Origin: an uncultured Kineothrix sp. | Lineage (GTDB): Bacteria > Bacillota > Clostridia > Lachnospirales > Lachnospiraceae | Direction: 5' to 3' | DNA: 64,000 nt | Assembly (NCBI GenBank): GCA_910588855.1 | Contig: CAJUSR010000008.1 | Span: 80,371-144,370 of the forward strand | Shown here: positions 36,192 to 45,077 of the stretch, piece by piece | Position numbering within the stretch: position 1 is the stretch's first letter | Layout of the letters: each line of letters opens with the position of its first letter | The notes under the pieces: model-generated | The model's database searches: none | What the model saw: only the letters and a program-made list of their open reading frames with translations | What the model was told of the DNA's origin: nothing | Made by a program: the position numbers and the translations under genes

Positions 36192-36866
36192 TCACACTAC
36201 TGTCACCTCCGAAAGAATGCCGTCCACAATTGTAAATTGCCGGTCTGCCATTTCTGCAATATGGCTGTCGTGGGTAATGACAGCAATTGTTTTCCCCATC
36301 TTCTTCCATATATTTTGCAGCATTTCCATAACTTCGCCGCCGCTTTTGCTGTCCAAATTCCCTGTGGGTTCGTCTGCAAAAATAATATCCGGTTTGGCAA
36401 TCAGGGCGCGGGCAATGGCTACGCGCTGCTGCTGGCCTCCGGAAAGCTCATGGGGCAAATGGGCAAGACGTCCACGGATCCCCAGCAAATCCGTAAGCTG
36501 CGTTAGATACGCTTCGTCCGGCTGTTTTCTGTCTAATAGCAAAGGCATAATGATATTTTCCTTTGCGCTCAGGACCGGAAGCAGGTTGAATTGCTGGAAA
36601 ATGAAGCCGATTCGCCGACGGCGAAAAGCAGACAGTTCTTTGTCGTTGAAACTATATATATCCTTTCCATCGTATGTGAGACTACCGGAAGTCGGCCCAT
36701 CCAGCCCGGACAGCAGATGGAGCAAGGTGCTTTTTCCGCTGCCGGACGGTCCCATAATAGAGATAAAATCGCCGGATGTAATTTTAAGGTTTACCTTATC
36801 CAAGGCAACCACACGGCTAATGCCGCTACCATAAATTTTTGATAAATCCTTTGCCTCAATGTCCAT
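36192..36866 (-). CDS. ABC transporter ATP-binding protein (LolD/MacB type)
   Basis: A 224-residue ATPase with Walker A MGPSGSGKSTLLHLLSG, Q-loop FIFQQFNLLP, signature LSGGQQQRVAIARAL, Walker B IIFADEPTGNLDSKSG, and H-loop VITHD. It energises the FtsX-type permease encoded downstream. It lies between the sensor kinase and the permease genes on the same strand. Confidence 0.95.
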   Translation of the reverse strand: MDIEAKDLSKIYGSGISRVVALDKVNLKITSGDFISIMGPSGSGKSTLLHLLSGLDGPTSGSLTYDGKDIYSFNDKELSAFRRRRIGFIFQQFNLLPVLSAKENIIMPLLLDRKQPDEAYLTQLTDLLGIRGRLAHLPHELSGGQQQRVAIARALIAKPDIIFADEPTGNLDSKSGGEVMEMLQNIWKKMGKTIAVITHDSHIAEMADRQFTIVDGILSEVTVV

Positions 36867-36925
36867 AAAAAACTCTCTCCTTATTTAATATAAGGAAAGT
36901 GTAAAACAGAAATCTCAAAAATCGC

Positions 36926-38119
36926 TCAAGATTCCCGGTGTATTTTGAAAGAAGCAATAGCTGTTGCACCATAGCCTTTTCTGTTTTCCAACGTAAGTGT
37001 TCCTTCGTGTTTCAGGCATAACATCTGGCTACTGTACAATCCCATGCCAAAGTGTCCGGAATCTTCCTTCATCCCCGTTCCCGCAGGCAATGAGCCAAGT
37101 ACAGAGTCTTGCACACCCATTTGGGGAACGCTGCAAAGGTCAGATACTTCATAATCTGACGCAGGGTATTTGACTTTTCCAAACGGTTTGGGGCTGTTTC
37201 GTATTAATTCCACAGGATACCCGGGACCATCGTCCGTAATTGATAACAGTAAAAAGGAATCTTTCCGCTCTAGGCAAATCATGATTTTACTTTTGGCGAA
37301 CCGGGCCGCATTTCCAATCAGATTTTCTGCAACAGTCAAAAACAATCCATAATCGAGTTCCATAGTTCCATTATCAGGCCCAGAAACAGACAGCTCCAAT
37401 GTCCCTGCAAGGATTTTTGCTGTTTCCTCTAATTCGGAATGCAACAGAAAACAGGAACATTCCTTTCTCCTCACCGGCACTTGTTCTAATCTCTGAATGC
37501 TGCTCATGGCTTCCACATACTGTTCTATCCGCAATGTGTAGCTTTCCATCCTGTCAATGGTTTGTTCATCCGCCATACCCTGCCGCAGTAATTTGACATT
37601 CCCCTTTAAGACCGTGATTGGATTGCGTAAATCATGGGAAAAGGCGGCGTTTAACCGTCTGCGTTCTTCCGCCTGCCGCCATAGTTCCCGATTTGTTTTC
37701 AAAAGTTCTTCCCGCATGGTATCAAAAGCGGCGCAAAGCTGGCCTAATTCATCATCCGAGTGAACCGGCATAAAAAAGTCAAGATCATGGTTTTGAATCC
37801 GTGTAATCCCATCCCAAAGTGCGGCAATCGGCTGTTTCAATTTGATACGATAATATAAGATGCCGGATAAAGCCAGCCCGCCCATAGGGAGGACGATGCA
37901 GGACACCACCTGAATGATACCCAGCACCGACAATATGCCTTGTTGGAATGCCGTGGGCGCTTCCAGCTTAATAGTCGAACCGTCTGATAATATTGCTATC
38001 CCACCGTTGGGGAAGGTACTGCTAATCGAATTGCATACCATAAAGACCAATACTAACATCAGGAGGGCCAGCAAAACGCAGGACCCAGACAGAACGAGAA
38101 AAGTTTTCTTTAACTCCAT
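36926..38119 (-). CDS. Sensor histidine kinase
   Basis: A ~397-residue kinase with two membrane segments (about 8-30 and 65-90) around a short extracytoplasmic loop, a HAMP-like linker, phosphoacceptor FSHDLRNPITVLKGNVKLLR, and an HATPase domain with the N box NLIGNAARFAKSK and G boxes DDGPGYP and GHFGMGLYSSQML. Starts at 38119 (ATG) and 38149 (GTG, overlapping the regulator) are both possible. It probably controls the neighbouring ABC exporter genes. Confidence 0.9.
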   Translation of the reverse strand: MELKKTFLVLSGSCVLLALLMLVLVFMVCNSISSTFPNGGIAILSDGSTIKLEAPTAFQQGILSVLGIIQVVSCIVLPMGGLALSGILYYRIKLKQPIAALWDGITRIQNHDLDFFMPVHSDDELGQLCAAFDTMREELLKTNRELWRQAEERRRLNAAFSHDLRNPITVLKGNVKLLRQGMADEQTIDRMESYTLRIEQYVEAMSSIQRLEQVPVRRKECSCFLLHSELEETAKILAGTLELSVSGPDNGTMELDYGLFLTVAENLIGNAARFAKSKIMICLERKDSFLLLSITDDGPGYPVELIRNSPKPFGKVKYPASDYEVSDLCSVPQMGVQDSVLGSLPAGTGMKEDSGHFGMGLYSSQMLCLKHEGTLTLENRKGYGATAIASFKIHRES

Positions 38120-38124
38120 GTTTT

Positions 38125-38796
38125 TCAAGCGTTCCACCGGTAACCGCACCCCCAGACCGTATCAATATAGCTGTGAAGTGTAACAGCAGCCAGTTTCGCC
38201 CGGATTTTTCTAATATGTTCCATGACGGTGCCGCTGCTGCCATCGCTATCCAGCCCCCACACTGCTTCATATATCCGCTCCCGGTCAAATACTTGCCCGG
38301 CATGCAATGAAAGCAGTTCCACAATATCAAATTCCTTTTTCGATAAAGCAATGGGCTTTCCGGCAACCGTAAGAGTGCGTGCGGAATAGTCAATCGCCAG
38401 CTCGCCAAACAAGCGGATTGCCGCCTTATCCCTGCGCCTCTGCTCCCTTCGCAGGTGCGCCGCAACCCTCGCCCCTAATTCGTCTAAGTCAAAAGGCTTC
38501 ATGATATAATCATCTGCCCCTGCCTGAAAGCCAATGATTTTATCAGCAGATTCGACCCTTGCTGTTAAAAAAAGAATAGGGCAGGTAATCAGTTCCCGGA
38601 TTTTCCGGCACAGGGCCAGCCCGTCCATATCCGGCATATTGATGTCGAGTAGAATCAAGTCGGGTTGCCTTGCTAATTTTTGAAGCGCATCATTTCCGCC
38701 ATAAGCGGCCAGCACTTCGTATTGAGAAGAAAAGTAGCTTACCATCATATCCACAATTCCCGGCTCATCGTCTACAATAAGAAGCTTTTGTCTCAT
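38125..38796 (-). CDS. OmpR-family response regulator
   Basis: A 223-residue regulator. The receiver domain carries DDEPG, the phosphoacceptor LILLDINMPDMDGL, and the conserved lysine in DDYIMKPFDLDEL. A C-terminal winged helix follows (FDRERIYEAVWGLDSDGSSG, VWGCGYRWNA). It is the first gene of the regulator-kinase-ATPase-permease run on the minus strand. Confidence 0.95.
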   Translation of the reverse strand: MRQKLLIVDDEPGIVDMMVSYFSSQYEVLAAYGGNDALQKLARQPDLILLDINMPDMDGLALCRKIRELITCPILFLTARVESADKIIGFQAGADDYIMKPFDLDELGARVAAHLRREQRRRDKAAIRLFGELAIDYSARTLTVAGKPIALSKKEFDIVELLSLHAGQVFDRERIYEAVWGLDSDGSSGTVMEHIRKIRAKLAAVTLHSYIDTVWGCGYRWNA

Positions 38797-38883
38797 GCAA
38801 TCATCTCCATTTGCAGTTTTTAATACTTATTATAACAGCCAAATCTCAAAAAACGCTCAAGCTTTCGCTGTTTGGAAAAAGAA

Positions 38884-38956
38884 TCCTGCTTAAAGGATCC
38901 TCCGCCTGTGGCGGGCCGTGGTGGCGATATACTCTCCATCCGTCGCAGTGCGATAA
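38884..38956. repeat. Dispersed intergenic repeat B, copy 1
   Basis: About 72 bp, beginning TCCTGCTTAAAGGAT and ending CAGTGCGATAA, with a CCGCC-TGT-GGCGG hairpin inside. A second copy with roughly three-quarters identity is at 40575-40646. It fills most of the gap between the response regulator promoter and the glycosylase-like gene. Confidence 0.7.
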
Positions 38957-38990
38957 AAAAGAATCCTGCTGGCGGGAGCTTTCTTGAAAC

Positions 38991-39587
38991 TCATTTCGAT
39001 ATCAGCTTGTACATTGCAGCAATATCCTCAGAAGCCATTTCAAATTTCGATTTTTCAATCAACAGATTCCTCCCTGTCATGATATAGGATGGTATGATAC
39101 GGATACCATTATAAAAGATTGCGCTGCTCCGCAATTTGTAGGTAGAAAGGCCCGGAACCGCATTTTTTCCTGTTTCTTTCCTACTAATCATATTAAAAGC
39201 TTTTTTTGCCACATCCCCCATCAGCATGATAACTTTCACATTGGGAAACAGTGACAGTTCCCGTTCCAGGTATGGCAGGCTTTTTGCTATGCTTTCCTTT
39301 GCAATTGTAGATTCCGTCTTCGGCATTTTTACAGCATTGGTAATATAAACCCCTCTATCCAAAATATCCTGAATACTATTTACCTGTATCCCGGCCTTTT
39401 GAAACAATGGAATAGTGGTTGACAAATAAGCAGCTTCTGTTCCCCCGTAGAAATCATCTGCCGCATTCGCGGGCACAATTTCATTTATCATCACTGCCCG
39501 TATCGTTTTTGGATTTACTGCTATACAATTCAATTGAAATTCTTCGCCTCCAACGTTTAACTTTTGTAATTCTTCTTTTACATTCAT
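38991..39587 (-). CDS. Uracil-DNA glycosylase-like superfamily protein
   Basis: A 198-residue soluble protein. The order of motifs (VMINEIVPANAADDFYGG, GVYITNAVKMPKTE, VKVIMLMGDVAKKAF) resembles the UDG superfamily fold used by related glycosylases, but the canonical catalytic Asp/His motifs are not obvious. Its start overlaps the stop of the upstream WYL regulator by 4 nt. A repair or nucleic acid role is plausible; the activity is unproven. Confidence 0.5.
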   Translation of the reverse strand: MNVKEELQKLNVGGEEFQLNCIAVNPKTIRAVMINEIVPANAADDFYGGTEAAYLSTTIPLFQKAGIQVNSIQDILDRGVYITNAVKMPKTESTIAKESIAKSLPYLERELSLFPNVKVIMLMGDVAKKAFNMISRKETGKNAVPGLSTYKLRSSAIFYNGIRIIPSYIMTGRNLLIEKSKFEMASEDIAAMYKLISK

Positions 39588-40501
39588 CTTGTATCCTCCT
39601 CGTAATGCTTTATTGCATTTTTATATCTTTCTATTATCTTTTCTTTTAATGACAATGGATACAATATTGATACCTGATTGCCAAAGGACATAATAAAACC
39701 GTATAGCCATTCCGTTTCCGGCAAGGTGACATTTACCCTAATCTCCTGCCCATCCCACTTTATCACATCATCTTCAAAGGTATCATATACCCGATAGCTA
39801 ACCTCCTTTGGAAAGCTTAATCCTATTTCAATAGGGTTTCCCATTTCTTCCATCAAAGAAAATACCGGCCCCTTCCTTTCCGAATGCTTTTTAAAGCGTT
39901 GTTCTGTTACCAAAAGTTCTTTCATCCGCGAAATACGAAACAGCCGATAATCCTTTCTTTTTAAACAAAACGCATACAAATACCATGCTTTATCCTTGTA
40001 TACCAGCTTTAAAGGCTGGCACCTTCTTCGGCTGCCCTCTCCTAATGTATTATAATATAGGAACTGGATTTCCTGCTGGTCTAAAATCGAACGTTTCAAC
40101 CTTTCAAAAAAACACTTTTCCTTTTCGGCAATACTTCCCCACCGTGAAAAATCAATTTCTATCCAGTCAGACTCCGGCATCCGGAACGTTGCCTTCAATT
40201 TTGACATTACTCCATCCGTATTAGGATACGGAACAGCAGACAAGCTCTGTACACCGATTAAAATATCCTGCATTTCCTGTTCCGATAACAGTGATTTCTT
40301 CAAAACAAAATTATCGACCAAATGGATTCCACCGCCATGACCTGTTGTCGTATAAACAGGTATCCCTGCACTGCTCAACATATCAATATCGCGGTAAATA
40401 GTCCTTACCGATACTTCAAATCGCTCTGCCAATTCCGGTGCTGTCGCGGTTCCCTTATCCAGTAAATAATACAAAATTTTAAATAACCTGCTTTCCGGCA
40501 T
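39584..40501 (-). CDS. YafY-type HTH-WYL transcription regulator
   Basis: A 305-residue regulator. An N-terminal HTH_11 (LAERFEVSVRTIYRDIDMLS) is followed by a WYL domain (about 135-215: FLYYNTLGEGSRRRCQPLKL, KAWYLYAFCLKRKDYRLFRI) and the WCX C-terminal region. Start 40501 has AGGAGG seven bases upstream; earlier in-frame codons lie in that site. WYL domains sense ligands, possibly nucleotides. It is coupled to the glycosylase-like gene, which suggests a shared damage or metabolite response. Confidence 0.88.
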   Translation of the reverse strand: MPESRLFKILYYLLDKGTATAPELAERFEVSVRTIYRDIDMLSSAGIPVYTTTGHGGGIHLVDNFVLKKSLLSEQEMQDILIGVQSLSAVPYPNTDGVMSKLKATFRMPESDWIEIDFSRWGSIAEKEKCFFERLKRSILDQQEIQFLYYNTLGEGSRRRCQPLKLVYKDKAWYLYAFCLKRKDYRLFRISRMKELLVTEQRFKKHSERKGPVFSLMEEMGNPIEIGLSFPKEVSYRVYDTFEDDVIKWDGQEIRVNVTLPETEWLYGFIMSFGNQVSILYPLSLKEKIIERYKNAIKHYEEDTR

Positions 40502-40574
40502 TTCCATCCCTCCTATCTTATCATTATGAACCAACTAACCTGACAAGGTATGGCAAGTTTCAAAAATTTTTATT

Positions 40575-40646
40575 TCCTGCTTGCAGGATTCTCTGCCTGC
40601 GGCGGGTCGCGGCAGTGACATGCTCCCCTCCGCCACAGTGCGATAA
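40575..40646. repeat. Dispersed intergenic repeat B, copy 2
   Basis: Same arrangement as 38884-38956: TCCTGCTTGCAGGAT, a GCCTGCGGCGG hairpin and a terminal CAGTGCGATAA. It is directly followed by repeat A, making a composite repeat block. Confidence 0.7.
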
Positions 40647-40677
40647 TTGCTTTTTACTATATGGGAAATTCGGAGAA

Positions 40678-40774
40678 TTTTCCTATATGGTCAAAAAGTG
40701 TCTTCGACACTTCATGAAGAACCTTCGGTTCTTCCTCAATCTACGCCTTCTGGCAAAGGGCTTTCCTATAAGGC
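40678..40774. repeat. Dispersed intergenic hairpin repeat A, copy 2
   Basis: Shares TTTCCTATATGG, the identical AAGTGTC-TTC-GACACTT hairpin and CCTTCTGGC with 4278-4350. It has one extra hairpin, GAAGAACC-TTC-GGTTCTTC, inserted in the middle. Confidence 0.7.
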
Positions 40775-40780
40775 AAGGAA

Positions 40781-40808
40781 AGCCCCGAAGAATTGGCTTC
40801 TTGGGGCT
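40781..40808 (-). terminator. Terminator behind the pentapeptide remnant
   Basis: Arms AGCCCC/GGGGCT extended by AAG/CTT, followed by TTTCCTT on the minus strand. The T-run is weak. Confidence 0.5.
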
Positions 40809-40931
40809 GTAGGAAACGATAGTGCCTCTTAAGTCTGCTTCCTTTAAACTTATACCTCGCAAACCCGCCCTGTTTAAATCTGCGCTATCAAAATATGCAC
40901 CATTTAAATTAGAGTTCCACAATTTGGCATC
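40809..40931 (-). pseudogene. Pentapeptide-repeat protein remnant
   Basis: About 41 codons reading AKLWN SNLNG AYFDS ADLNR, then AGLRG ISLKE ADLRG: seven pentapeptide repeats of the A(D/N)Lxx kind. A stop lies just upstream in frame and no start codon or ribosome binding site is present, so this is a fragment of a longer gene. The downstream end runs into the terminator and repeat A. Confidence 0.7.
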
Positions 40932-41152
40932 CTATAATATCCCTTAACCTGACACATAAAAGCATCATACTGTCAAAAAAACGCTTCCAATCCTAGACTC
41001 CTGCATCTTTTCTACATCTGTTTCCGGGTAGAGGACGGCAAGTAAGAATCACTTTTCAATTCTTTCATATCCGAAATACATTTCGGTAGTTAATTCAAAA
41101 AGCTCCACTTTAGATTCTAATTGCTAATAATTCCGTTTATTATATCCTATCC

Positions 41153-41181
41153 TGTCGAAAAAAAACCAAATATGATATACT
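41153..41181 (+). promoter_or_regulatory. Promoter of the P-loop gene
   Basis: TGTCGA, 17 nt, TATACT on the plus strand, about 40 nt before the ATG at 41221. Confidence 0.5.
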
Positions 41182-41220
41182 ATAAATTATGAAATATAGC
41201 TTAGAAGGGGAAACATATTT

Positions 41221-41757
41221 ATGAAAATAGATTTTAATACTATATTTGCAAATTTTACTCAAAATACTAATTTAGCATCAATAACAGCATTAATTTCAAT
41301 TGTTACAGCCCTACTTACATTTTCCAATTTAATTATTAAAAAAACACAATCAATAATTTTTTTAATTATGAAAAGAAAACTAAAAAAATTCCAATATAAA
41401 GAGTTAAAGTTTGAAGTTGATGCTGCAACAAAAAAATCCCTAAAATACTATGTTTCAACGAGAGGACAAGATATTGATCCCTGCAATGACGAAGAAAAAG
41501 TAAATAATAACTCATATGAGTCTGAGGAATTGATTCCATTTTTGATGAAAAAAAATTTTGAAAAAAATCGGAATAAGTATTATATTATTTTGGCAGCTTC
41601 CGGCATGGGAAAAACAACTTTTTTACTTAAATTATTTTTATCTTATTATAAAAAAATTTTCAGAAAATATAATATAAAATTTATGCCACTGTTTAAAGAT
41701 AATATATGTGAAGAAATATATAAACTTGTAGGATTACAATACATGTGTTACAACTGA
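41221..41757 (+). pseudogene. Truncated membrane-anchored P-loop/NACHT-like NTPase
   Basis: 178 codons remain. There is one N-terminal membrane segment (about 18-38), a lysine-rich cytoplasmic linker and a Walker A motif IILAASGMGKTTFLLKL near 125-140, then the reading frame ends at LFKDNICEEIYKLVG. No Walker B, sensor or repeat domain is present, so most of the protein is missing. The DNA is far more AT-rich than its neighbours, a sign of transfer. Membrane-anchored NACHT/STAND NTPases are often anti-phage proteins; that role is inference. A transposase remnant follows 84 nt later. Confidence 0.6.
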
Positions 41758-41840
41758 ATATTTAAAAAGCAGAGATACCTGATTCTGTGTTATAATTTAA
41801 TCGCCAAACCAAAATCGAACCAGACAAAAGGTATTTCCGC

Positions 41841-42160
41841 ATGGCAAGTATAACACAGGATATAAAGTATCGTCTATCACTTATTAAATACGCTGAGAAA
41901 TATAGGGTTTCCAAAGCTGCCATCCAATATAAAACCAGCAAGCAGTATATCTACCGCTGGAAACGTCGTTTTGACGGCTCCTTTGAATCCCACCACCCTA
42001 ACCAGCACATCCCTTCTGAAATCAAGCTTATCCTTGATATGCGGAAACACAACCCTGATGCCGACCTGGTCATTTTCTTGGTAAAGCTGATGCAGCGTGG
42101 CTACTCCCGCTTAGATGAAACATACCTTATCAGTCAACGCCATGTTAAATACCCTGGGAA
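41841..42160 (+). pseudogene. IS transposase remnant (IS481/IS3-like N terminus)
   Basis: The frame begins MASITQDIKYRLSLIKYAEK and includes a helix-turn-helix (YRVSKAAIQYKTSKQYIYRW) and HHPNQHIPSEIKLILDMRK, as in the N terminus of IS481-like transposases. The usual arginine-rich stretch between SFES and HHPNQH seems deleted, and the frame loses family resemblance after LMQRGYSR. The catalytic DDE domain is absent. Its ends were not identified. Confidence 0.6.
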
Positions 42161-42915
42161 CACCTCATTTTTTCCAAAACGCTTCACCGCCACTGTAAGT
42201 ACCAGCACAAAAACCAGAATTGCACATGGTAAAAATGGGAACAGGTTAAAACCAGTGCTAACGCCCTTTGCCGTAAAATCATGCAGGAAGCAGGAAACCA
42301 AATACCCACTATAGCAATAAGGGTAAACAACCCAAAACGGTGTATTTACTAATATTACACTGGGGATAACAAGAAGCATGTTTAAGTCGACGGATAGTAA
42401 TGGTTTTACAAATAAAACCGTAATCGCCCACATTGTCGCCACACTGAGGAGCATAGTAAAAAATAATCCGGCACACCACTTCAATAAATACATGACCAGT
42501 AATTCTTCTGTAATTCCTGTATTAATTGTTGCAATCAATCCTGTTATCACAAAAACAGCAAGAAAAAACATTTCCATAAGCAAATAAAAGAAAAGTACAC
42601 AAACTTTGCGGCTGATAAGGCATAGCGGCTGACGGGTAAAGCTAACATTTTCCAAACTCCGTTGTTCCCCGTTTCGCGTTCCACAATCATCACGCATACA
42701 ACTATCATGCTGAACAGAAGCAGATAATAGGCATAAACTAATGCGCTCTGAATAAACATAGATGCCCTTGCGTCTGTATATTCCGGTGAAAAATAATTTT
42801 GCAGGTTTGCCACGCCGGAAGCCACGACCAACAACGGAGCTATAAAAATCAGAGGTATCTTTTTACCTCATTTTACTTTTATAAACTCAATTTTAAGCAG
42901 TTCTAAAAAGTTCAC
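42160..42915 (-). pseudogene. Broken lantibiotic-immunity-type ABC permease (LanE/MutE-like)
   Basis: GTG at 42915 with GGGAGG upstream starts NFLELLKIEFIKVK, then codon 16 is TGA (42868-42870) where an Arg codon is expected before GKKIPLIFIAPLLVVASG. The frame continues to about 42550-42600, where it shifts to the frame that reads EMFFLAVFVITGLIATINTG and four more membrane segments to about 42165. The last part meets the transposase remnant. It is therefore inactivated by a nonsense codon, a frameshift and probably 3' truncation. Intact relatives export or exclude lantibiotics. Confidence 0.7.
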
Positions 42916-43389
42916 ACCCTACACCTCCCTATTCGTAACGCAGGTATTTAGTAGCCCATAATCCGAAAAAGGAAAATAGCTGTTCCAACCAGCAAAAAAA
43001 TCACAACTATAATATCCGGCTGTGCGCTCATTGCAACAGCGGGTTCTAATATAATCACAATGAACTCCTTAAATCTTTTTCCAATTTTATCTTTACTTCG
43101 GCAGCTCCGCCCAGTTCCGACGGATGCTGCGCTTTTATGTCAATTCCCATTCCCAAACCCCCCATTTTCCATTTCGTTTTGACCATAACAAAAGGACACT
43201 TCCCTAAAATTTTCTTTTAGAAAAATGTCCTTATCGTACAAAATATTGAATTGGATTTATGAGTACAACTATTCATTAACGCTCGTTATTCTTCGTTATG
43301 CGTTGTAAAATTGTTGTAAATTTGTTGTAGTTTACAAGTCCATGTACCGCAAACCCTTGATTTTACTGGATTCTTTAAGTAGTTGTCCG
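42916..43389. other. Non-coding junction with decayed membrane-protein fragment
   Basis: On the minus strand at about 43090-42945 a short open frame ends QPDIIVVIFLLVGTAIFLFR, a membrane-segment remnant with no start. A hairpin AAGGACA/TGTCCTT lies at about 43190-43230. From 43300 to 43330 a TTGTTGTA word recurs with an 11-bp period. Nothing else is supported. Confidence 0.4.
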
Positions 43390-43400
43390 CATCGTCGGGA
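43390..43400. other. Putative attL core of element 1
   Basis: CATCGTCGGGA, repeated exactly at 54673-54683. The two copies bracket an integrase-to-repressor module of 11.3 kb, and each lies about 90-115 bp outside a pair of TTGAGATA direct repeats. Confidence 0.55.
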
Positions 43401-43516
43401 AATGATAATACTGTATTTTGTCTTTGTTTATCTTTGTTTGTGCTTATACAAAATCCTATGTTTTCGGCACTTTCCCCCTCTTTTTTCGTTTGTCTTTGTT
43501 TGTCACGGCTCTTTAG

Positions 43517-43537
43517 ATTGAGATAAAAATTGAGATA
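43517..43537. repeat. Integrase arm-type repeats, left end of element 1
   Basis: ATTGAGATA twice with a 12-bp period, 45 nt beyond the integrase stop. The matching pair at the other end is at 54570-54589. Tn916-type integrases bind such DR2 repeats with their N-terminal domain. Nearby TTTGTCTTTGTTTGTC words (43418-43504) are also repeated. Confidence 0.55.
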
Positions 43538-43581
43538 TAGGAAAACCGCCCGGCAATCCCGGAACGGCTCTCTTTATCAGA

Positions 43582-44856
43582 TCAGCATATTTTTATTTTG
43601 CCTTGCAGATTTTCAAAGGATTCTTTCTTTTTGCTCTCCGTGGCTTCTGCGTATATGTTCATGGTAGTGCTTATATCGCTATGCCCCATAATCTCCTGAA
43701 TGACTTTTATATTGGTTTCGTTCTCACAGAACCGGGTACAAAAAGTGTGCCGGAGGTTGTGGACGGAAGAATGCCTGATAAGAATAGGCTCTCTGCGCTC
43801 CTGCCTTTCCCTTTCTTTCTCCTGCTTATTGTAAGCAGTGTATATCCTCTTTATTGCCCTGTTAATAGTCTGCGGATTATGTACATAGCCCTCACGGTTC
43901 GTAAAGATAAATCCGCTGTAACCGTCTATCACAGTTTCGTTATATCCCCTCTGCATCTGCTGCCGCTTCTCCTGAAGCAACGCCCGGCGCACTTCGTCCA
44001 ACATGGGGATTGTCCGGCATCCTGCACTTGTCTTTGGCGTTGTAATGTGCATTTCGCACTTTTCGCCCTGCTGCCGATACACACGGTATATCAGATTATG
44101 GTTGATGCTTATTGTTCGGCTCTCAAAATCTAAGTCCTGCCACCGCAAGCCGATAATCTCACCCACCCTGCACCCGGTTCCAAGAAACACTGTAAACAAG
44201 GGTAGCCAGTGCCTATAAATATCAGAGTTTGAAATATAATCAATAAAGGCTTCCTGCTCCTGTTCTGTCAATGCATGGCGTTTCGGTTTTTCCCAATTAT
44301 GAGATTTCTTAATCTCTGCCATTACTCCATCCGTGGGGTTACTCCTGATATATCCATCCCTTACCGCAAGGGTAAATACTGGATGCAGAATTGTATTGAT
44401 GATTTCCATGCTGTTAGGCTTAAAGCCCTTTTCCCTGATAAGGCTGTTATAAAATGCCTTTACATCCGAATATTTGATACTGGCTACTTTCTTTCGCCCA
44501 ATCTCACCTGATACATAATTTTCATACATATACAGATAATTAGAGCGTGTGGAATCTTTCAACTCATATTTTCCTGCCATATACAAATCAAACATATCAT
44601 TCAGGGTAATTTTGTTATTGGCAGCAGTTTTTATACCGTCCTCAACATCCCGGTCAATCTGCTTTATTTTCTCCCGTAGGCTTATATCGTCCCTCTTTCC
44701 GGGCGGCGTTCTGTCTGTTTCTACCAGTTTCCAACTATACACCGCACACCGCTTTCCTCTGCCGTCCATATACTGATAGCGGTAACGCCCATCTTTCATC
44801 TGATTTTCTCCATCCCTCAATATCCTGCCTTTGCTGTCTTTCCGCTTTTCTGCCAT
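43582..44856 (-). CDS. int: Tyrosine integrase of element 1 (Tn916 type)
   Basis: A 424-residue recombinase. Residues 1-~60 are the arm-binding domain (KGRILRDGENQMKDGRYRYQ), ~75-175 the core-binding domain, and ~200-420 the catalytic domain with Arg in GTGCRVGEIIGLRW, HNLRHTFC (HxxR), and MGHSDISTTMNIYAEA (H and the nucleophile Tyr). It lies at the left end of the element and reads outward. It is clearly related to the integrase at 54858-56099, especially in the last 60 residues. Confidence 0.95.
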   Translation of the reverse strand: MAEKRKDSKGRILRDGENQMKDGRYRYQYMDGRGKRCAVYSWKLVETDRTPPGKRDDISLREKIKQIDRDVEDGIKTAANNKITLNDMFDLYMAGKYELKDSTRSNYLYMYENYVSGEIGRKKVASIKYSDVKAFYNSLIREKGFKPNSMEIINTILHPVFTLAVRDGYIRSNPTDGVMAEIKKSHNWEKPKRHALTEQEQEAFIDYISNSDIYRHWLPLFTVFLGTGCRVGEIIGLRWQDLDFESRTISINHNLIYRVYRQQGEKCEMHITTPKTSAGCRTIPMLDEVRRALLQEKRQQMQRGYNETVIDGYSGFIFTNREGYVHNPQTINRAIKRIYTAYNKQEKERERQERREPILIRHSSVHNLRHTFCTRFCENETNIKVIQEIMGHSDISTTMNIYAEATESKKKESFENLQGKIKIC

Positions 44857-44927
44857 ACAAGCACCGCCTTTCTATAATGTGGGATAGGGCAGCAGGCATA
44901 TAAGCCGCCACCCACGCCCTTATTACC

Positions 44928-45077
44928 TTACCTGAAAATCAATACTGCTGCCTGAATGATGTTCCCGACCAGTGAGATAATCAATGCCACCCTGCATCGC
45001 CATAACTTCCTTTTTGCCATGCTGATAATCTCCGTTGCAAGGTTCTTTCCCTCTTTTTTCTTTGCTCTTAATTTCAT
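44928..45077 (-). CDS. Small single-span membrane protein
   Basis: A 49-residue protein with a basic N terminus (MKLRAKKKEGKNLATEI) and one C-terminal membrane segment (LWRCRVALIISLVGNIIQAA). Its ATG overlaps the stop of the upstream gene (ATGA), so it is translated by coupling. Function unknown; the overlapping alternative frame looks non-coding. Confidence 0.6.
   Translation of the reverse strand: MKLRAKKKEGKNLATEIISMAKRKLWRCRVALIISLVGNIIQAAVLIFR

Noticed and set aside
33581..38796. BceAB-BceRS bacitracin resistance module
   Set aside because: The permease has two FtsX domains and 830 residues, and the kinase has a HAMP-like linker; BceB and BceS have different size and topology.
43090..43175. 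Short minus-strand ORF beginning MVKTKWKMGGLGMGIDI as a kinase G-box remnant
   Set aside because: It faintly resembles a histidine kinase ATP-binding end, but it is too short and has no upstream coding context.
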